Source of the DNA: Heliocidaris tuberculata
Taxonomy: Eukaryota > Echinodermata > Echinoidea > Camarodonta > Echinometridae
NCBI GenBank assembly: GCA_025618425.1
Contig: CM046852.1
Span: 507,704 to 571,703, forward strand
DNA length: 64,000 nt
Direction of reading: 5' to 3'
Shown here: piece by piece, positions 59,239-64,000 of the stretch
Layout: each line of letters starts with the position of its first letter
Position numbering within the stretch: the stretch's first letter is position 1
Notes under the pieces: generated by a model
What the model saw: the letters and a program-made list of their open reading frames with translations, nothing else
Databases searched by the model: none
Told to the model about the DNA's origin: nothing
Position numbers and translations under genes: made by a program

Positions 59239-60495
59239 TTACATCATCACTTTAATGAAATACAGTTTCTTATCACAAACAAAAGCAAGCATGGTTGGAG
59301 AGAGGGAAACCAGGTAATACCAAATACCATTCAGTAACATGTTCAATACATTGAACTGAACTCTCTCCTTCAGGTTCAGACCATCAAGGTCATAGAGCCT
59401 TATCACTATGTTACTGTTCTTACGATCAACACTGGCTACATACACCCTGTCCTGCTCGTCCACGGTAGCATACAGGTAGACATCGCTTGGTGCGCGTAGA
59501 GACTTCCCAGCATTCCCATCCCTGTCATAGACCGTCACCATGCTTGGATTGCTGTGATAGCATGAACTTGTGACAATCAAACCCGCCTTGGTTGAATATG
59601 CCTGGAACGTGGCTTTGTGTTTTGTTGGGACTGTGTGTTTGAGTGTGCCTCCTGTCGGGTCATAGATGTAGACGTGGCTTGTGAAGTCTGTTATAAGGAT
59701 TTCATCTGATGGACTTCTGCTTAACCGCAAAGAAATTTTGCTCATTGCGATAGTTGATATCCTGGACCCACTTGGAGAATAGATGTGTGCTTCACCGGTA
59801 CCCGTCAATATACATAGTGTCCTATCTCTTTGAAACACAAGACCATAACATATGGCACCGCGAGGTATGTTTGCATACTGCTGCTGTTTACCATTTGAAT
59901 CAATGATATCTATACCATGTGCATTGCCATATCCAATAGCCACACTTTCATCGGAGTAGTTGGTCATTCCACTCATTCCTCCACGTAAATCCACACATTG
60001 AATCACTTTTACCTCGGGATCTGGTTCTGTGATGTTCCCAATATCAAGACAAGTATAATCTGCAGGCTGGAATCTCTTCTTCTGTGCTTTCTGTGTTATA
60101 GCGGCTGCAGAGGTTTGATCAGTAACCTTCTTCAACATGCCTTCCAGCTCCTCACAGAGCAACGCGTGAGCAGATAGACTATCCCTCTCAAGACGACCCA
60201 GTCTGTCATTAGCCACCAGATCCACCGAACTACAAATGCTTTTGATAGTCTGTCGGTCGTTGGATTTCAGAGCGTTGAGATCGTCATCGAAACTACGCTC
60301 TAGATCATCGATTTGCTCAACGAGTATACGTTGATTTTCTTCTAGTTGCTTGGCCTTGGTATGATAGGCTTGGCTGACATCTTCCCGTAGTTTCTGTATG
60401 GCAGTGTGTACTTCACTACGCTGCGACTCTACATTCCTCATGTTCTTCTCCAGTTCTGATTTCTTGGCTGTACAACGTTGGACAAGATCATTCAC
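59239..60495 (-). CDS. TRIM-type gene E, exon 2: coiled coil and propeller
   Basis: 419 codons including the stop, from acceptor TTTTCAG|GTG. GTG is valine 214 of a 631-residue protein, not a start. Residues 214-303 form a coiled coil (KKSELEKNMRNVES, QLEENQRILVEQIDDLERS). The linker motif KKRFQPADYTCLDIG lies near 353-367, and about 379-631 form a propeller-like domain with blade signatures GIDIIDSNGKQQQ, HVYIYDPTGGTLKH, MVTVYDRDGNAG, RVYVASVDRKN and VIRLYDLDGLNLKERV. In relatives such as TRIM56 and TRIM2/3 this region recognises targets. The frame is intact. The closest copy is D in the coiled coil, while the propeller is mosaic, sharing HVYIYDPTG, SLRAPSDVYLYA and DFTSH-like pieces with B and C. 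Confidence 0.92.
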   Translation of the reverse strand: MNDLVQRCTAKKSELEKNMRNVESQRSEVHTAIQKLREDVSQAYHTKAKQLEENQRILVEQIDDLERSFDDDLNALKSNDRQTIKSICSSVDLVANDRLGRLERDSLSAHALLCEELEGMLKKVTDQTSAAAITQKAQKKRFQPADYTCLDIGNITEPDPEVKVIQCVDLRGGMSGMTNYSDESVAIGYGNAHGIDIIDSNGKQQQYANIPRGAICYGLVFQRDRTLCILTGTGEAHIYSPSGSRISTIAMSKISLRLSRSPSDEILITDFTSHVYIYDPTGGTLKHTVPTKHKATFQAYSTKAGLIVTSSCYHSNPSMVTVYDRDGNAGKSLRAPSDVYLYATVDEQDRVYVASVDRKNSNIVIRLYDLDGLNLKERVQFNVLNMLLNGIWYYLVSLSPTMLAFVCDKKLYFIKVMM

Positions 60496-61792
60496 CTGAA
60501 AATAGAAGGTTGTTTTGTTTTTTTAAAGTAAAATGAATGATTCATCCTTTCTCATGGGCCAGAGGGAACACATGCCCCGGGCTGCAATTGAGGGCGGGGG
60601 CGGGGGGGGGGGCGTATAATTCCCAGATGCGTCACTGGTTACAGTCATGATGAAACATGATACATGTTACAGTAAATCATTTTTTAAAGTACAACATAGA
60701 CCTATGTGAAACAGCACCCGGAGTGCCTCACAGAAAAGGAAGAGGTATGGTTCACTTATCATCGTTGTAATCTAGATGAAATCAATTTTATCTACTATAT
60801 TGATTTTTTTTTTATCAATTGTGTCCATCATTATCAAAAAGAACAAACTGTAAATGATGAAACTTAGTGGAACTCGTCTTGCTTGAAGTGTACCAGCGTG
60901 AAATATATTTTAATAGTTGATAAAAAAAAAAAAAGTTCCAGTGGTCATTTCGTCTTCCAGCATTAGTATAGGTAAAATTGATTCCTAGTTTCTCGTCCGG
61001 ATATTTTTTTAAATGAGGAGCTAGGGTTCCATGTTGCTGTACATGAAAATGCTGCTGGGTCAAATTCCACAGAAATTTTCTTAATTCAATTTTATTTATA
61101 CATGCTTTGCAGAGGTTTAAAAAAAGAGTGAAATTGCATTACATTGATGATTTTGCTTCCTCACATTCTTATTTATTATATTTCAGAACAAAAAATACAA
61201 AATAATATTTTTAAAAACTGAGGCTTGGGGAAAAAAGGGAGGAAGAGGGGACGAGAAACTAATATTTAATTTTATTTGGCCTTAGTGTTCCAATAATCTA
61301 TTATAGTATTATGTCCACAAAGGATTCTACATGGATTAACTCGATAAAGCCACTTTTCTTCTTCTTCTTCTTCTTCTTCTTCTTCTTCTTCTTCTTCTTC
61401 TTCTTCTTCTTCTTCTTCTTCTTCTTCTTCTTTTTTTACATTTGTCACTAAAGCTATACTATCATTTTCTGATGTTACAAAATATCAAATGAATTATTGT
61501 TATTTGGGCTTAAATTGCGACGATAACAACATTGGTGGTAATAATCAGGCCGTAACTTAAATAATAATCATAGTATCACAAGAATTAACGTTACTTTCTT
61601 TACCCATTTCTTTACGCGGTCGATTAATCACCTACTAAACAGTGAAAGAAAGAAACACCCTTAATGATGAAAAGCGGGTAAAATATTTTTAGTTATTACA
61701 TCTCATATGAACATATTATATTTAAATCTAATGTTTGTTTAGTATAAGCATACTCGAAATACATGTGGTAAAAGGTTATGAGGGAGACTAAC
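60496..61792 (-). other. Gene E intron with expanded GAA tract
   Basis: Donor AAG|GTTAGT at 61793/61792, acceptor TTTTCAG at 60497-60496, phase 0, about 1.3 kb. Nearly identical to the D intron apart from the (TTC)25 expansion at 61356-61430 and a poly-G run near 60603. Confidence 0.87.
61356..61430. repeat. (TTC)25 tract, GAA in the transcript of gene E
   Basis: 75 bp of pure TTC on the plus strand, therefore (GAA)25 in the sense orientation of gene E. The aligned site has about 6 triplets in D (53289-53308) and about 3 in C (near 46228). Confidence 0.97.
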
Positions 61793-62431
61793 CTTAACCT
61801 GTAATTCCTTCTCGAAGTCTTCATGTGACTTTATCTTGTGATCACGATGACCGATGATCACGCACTTGAAACAGATGTGCACCTTACAATCATCGCAGAA
61901 CATATCTTTGTTCTCCTGTTTATGGATCGAGCACTTCTCGGAGGTATGACCAATGCTGACCTTCCCTTCGATGATATCCTGTATGGAAATGATCTCATGA
62001 TCTTCAAATAGTTCTGCTAAATGCTGATGACAATGAACACATTTTTCGCACAGGTATTTGCTACAGGTTCTGCAGAAAGACATCGCCTGTTCCTGGAGTT
62101 TGCAGACAGTGCATTTTTGCCGCGTTTCCAAGACGGAATTGGCTCCCCCACAATTTTCGTAGTAGTTGTCTACGAGTCCGTTGACCGTCACATTAGCTAG
62201 AAGATCATCGATGCGGTTCGCTGACAACTTCGTATCTTTTCTACAGAAATGACAGGTCATGTGATCAAGATGCTGGTGGGATAGTTCGTATTTCTTGAGG
62301 CATTTCCGACAAAAGGTGTGTCCGCAAGAGGTTAGAAGGGTTGCATCGTCGAAGATATCAAGACATAGTGGACACGTCAAACCTTGTAAGGCGTTCGGAA
62401 CTTCCTCTTCTTTCTTCTTCTTGGCAGCCAT
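61793..62431 (-). CDS. TRIM-type gene E, exon 1: RING, B-box 1, B-box 2
   Basis: 213 codons from ATG 62431 (gcagccATGG). RING ligands are C20, C23, C36, H38, C41, C44, C60 and C63. The last pair is CHFC instead of the family's CPLC; the ligands are kept but the proline is lost. B-box 1 has C107, C110, C120, C123, C128 and C131 followed by histidines. B-box 2 has C167, H170, C179, C182, C187, C190, H195 and H198. A RING/double B-box protein of this kind is expected to be a cytoplasmic E3 ubiquitin ligase. An in-frame Met at 62560 is rejected because it lies only about 10-17 bases past the TATA-like box, before the expected transcription start. Exon 2 is at 60495-59239. Confidence 0.92.
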
Positions 62432-62569
62432 GGCTGCACTAGTACGAATATCTAGGAAATTACAGAAAACAGCCTGACTTGCAGATAATCTTGTAGAAAT
62501 CAACGCTATGATGTGAAGTTTGTTGTGTCCAAGATGAATATCTGTAGAATATTGATACAACTTGATATA

Positions 62570-62577
62570 TATTTATA
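62570..62577 (-). promoter_or_regulatory. TATA-like box of gene E
   Basis: TATAAATA about 140 bp before the ATG, conserved in A and C. It predicts a transcript start near 62546 and a 5' leader of about 115 nt. Confidence 0.55.
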
Positions 62578-63705
62578 GTCTCCGTATTTTGCTGTTTTAC
62601 TTGGTTTGATTCTATAAGTCCAAGTCTGCATTAATATTAATCATTGAATACGTCACAACGACAAGAGTTCCCTTACCAAATGTAAACACACACGCATAAA
62701 ACGTGAGGCATTAATGGTGACGACTACCCAGCCGTATTAGCAAATCTACAAATTATTCCCTGTATAGCGTGGGTTTTCCCAGAGATCACCAATGGTACCT
62801 TTGACCTGGATCTTATCGAGTGGAATTTTTAGGTAGATGGCGCTATCATATTCGCCCCATTGATAAACAGTGGGCTTTTCACGTTCAGTATTATCGTTAT
62901 ACTATAATCAACAGTGGTGTGTCAAGAAACTGATAACAGATGGGGGGGGGGGGGGGATAAACCTGCAATAAGAAAGCCCCGCATGCCATAAGAAAGCAAG
63001 GGCTACGATGATCTGATTTGTGGCATTCCCCCCCCCCTAATAATAATGATGATAATAATAATATTTTTTAAAAAAAACACCTGCAACAAAGAAATAAACA
63101 AATAGAAAGGAAAGGAATTGAAGATTTAAGTGCCATTTGAAAAATCAAATTAATTAATTGAACGAAATATTCTTTGTAATAAAAATAGATTTTAAGAAAT
63201 GACACAAAACAGTTGCTTTCCTGTAAGCCGAAGACCCACGGATACTAAAATATTTGGTTAGTTTTGTTCTGGACCGATCGACAAAGGGTCGTAGTAGAGC
63301 CTGGCTCTGCTTTCAGTTGGATACGTCACAACTTATATATAGAAGAGGGGGGGGGGCAACAAGAGACAATATTCATTCAACCCACTCCAACTCAAAATTG
63401 TCAACATTACGTATCATTCACTGAAATAACGGATAAAGACAGTCACATACAATCAACAATTCAGGATATCTAATTTAAAACAAATTATAACCTATAGGAT
63501 TTAACTTCCACAGCCGTTACCAACACCCGACACCCTCGAAGAAATAATTAACATCAGGTACCCACTCACTATCTCATTTAAAACAAATTACCCTCTCCAT
63601 TGTAACCCTTTTCGTAAGTCCTGTAGCCATGACCAACACAACACACATTTTAAGAAGTAATGTCCATCATCAGGTACTCAAATACTACATCAGGAAAGGC
63701 AACAA
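62578..63705. repeat. Duplicated spacer upstream of gene E
   Basis: Collinear with the spacers of A, C and D up to gaaaggcaac at 63705. Several positions are closer to A than to C or D (ttcgtaagtcctgtagccat, cattttaagaagtaatgtcc). Poly-G tracts lie at about 62942-62956 and 63345-63356. The retrotransposon position lies beyond the window. Confidence 0.85.
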
Positions 63706-64000
63706 TAAGCCCCTTTCACAGTTGGTCTGTGACCAGTTTGCGACCGCCTGCAACAGATTTTTGGGGTGTTTTTCGCTTGGTGTCTTGCGACCACTCGCAG
63801 TCGTTGCAGGCGGTCGCACGAACCTGAGGCGGTCGTGACTGGTCGCATCTGAACTTTCAACATGCTCAAAATCCAGACACGACCAGATGCGATCGATTCA
63901 CTCGCATTAGGTCGTACGACCAGTCGTGCGATTCTCGTATGAGTGTTGCTCAATGTTGCACGATTAGATACGAGAGTTCGCACGACTCAATAGTCGCAGT
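63706..64000. mobile_element. Unidentified insertion at the right edge, incomplete
   Basis: The spacer homology breaks off at 63705 (D continues tgtcgatatgcgccg). It is replaced by GC-richer DNA starting aataagcccctttcacagtt and full of cggtcgcacga / gaccagtcgtgcg motifs in both orientations. Probably the left end of a transposon that runs past the window. The open frames across it have no recognised family. Confidence 0.6.

Noticed and set aside
19199..62477. Plus-strand MRHFRQKVCPQEV ORFs at 19199, 36294, 47216 and 62295
   Set aside because: Antisense of the conserved RING exon; they persist only because that exon is conserved.
62432..62560. Upstream in-frame Met (MYQYSTD...) as the start of gene E, and the like in D and A
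   Set aside because: It lies just past the TATA-like box, before any plausible transcript start. The downstream ATG has a near-perfect context and is conserved in all copies.

Overview
The window is AT-rich eukaryotic DNA. It has a spliceosomal intron with GT/AG borders, tRNA-derived SINE remains, 3' ends of non-LTR retrotransposons, many short inverted-repeat DNA transposons and large satellite arrays. Together with a lineage-expanded family of RING/B-box/coiled-coil/propeller (TRIM-type) genes, this points to a marine invertebrate deuterostome. A sea urchin or other echinoderm is my best guess, by inference only. No bacterial gene, rRNA or CRISPR array is present.

Gene content is almost entirely one head-to-tail tandem family on the minus strand, here called A to E from left to right. 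Each member has two coding exons: exon 1 (about 213 codons: RING, B-box 1, B-box 2) and exon 2 (418-466 codons: coiled coil, linker, beta-propeller-like C-terminus), joined by a phase-0 intron. B (36427-27701) and E (62431-59239) are intact. A (19335-18760) is cut off after B-box 1 and fused to satellite-like DNA. C (47352-44104) has a frameshift between linker and propeller and has lost a B-box 2 zinc ligand. D (54313-51173) has a 1-bp insertion in the RING and has lost a B-box 1 cysteine. A, C and E share a TATA-like element about 140 bp before the ATG; in D it carries a substitution. The D and E introns and flanks are nearly identical, yet their propellers differ at roughly a quarter of residues, which suggests diversifying selection or gene conversion. 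The likely role is a family of E3 ubiquitin ligases with variable recognition domains, possibly in innate defence (inference).

Layout. 1-8165: a 209-bp satellite, a ~158-bp tandem repeat, microsatellites, a hAT-type MITE with 8-bp target duplication, and a decayed non-LTR retrotransposon. 8166-16345: a higher-order tandem array in which a constant ~580-bp block with a (TTC)n tract alternates with 5, 6, 7, 7 and 6 copies of a 158-bp monomer. 16464-17412: the 209-bp satellite again. 17460-18420: a decayed piece of the higher-order array. 18760-21677: gene A and its duplicated upstream spacer. 21677-26400: a nest of inverted-repeat transposons, one carrying a SAP-domain ORF, inserted into the spacer. 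26400-36427: gene B with a 6.7-kb repeat-filled intron. 36428-44100: spacer with SINE and MITE. 44104-64000: genes C, D and E in nearly identical 7-8 kb duplicons whose differences (retrotransposon insertion, hAT MITE insertion, GAA expansion, deletions) record the order of events.
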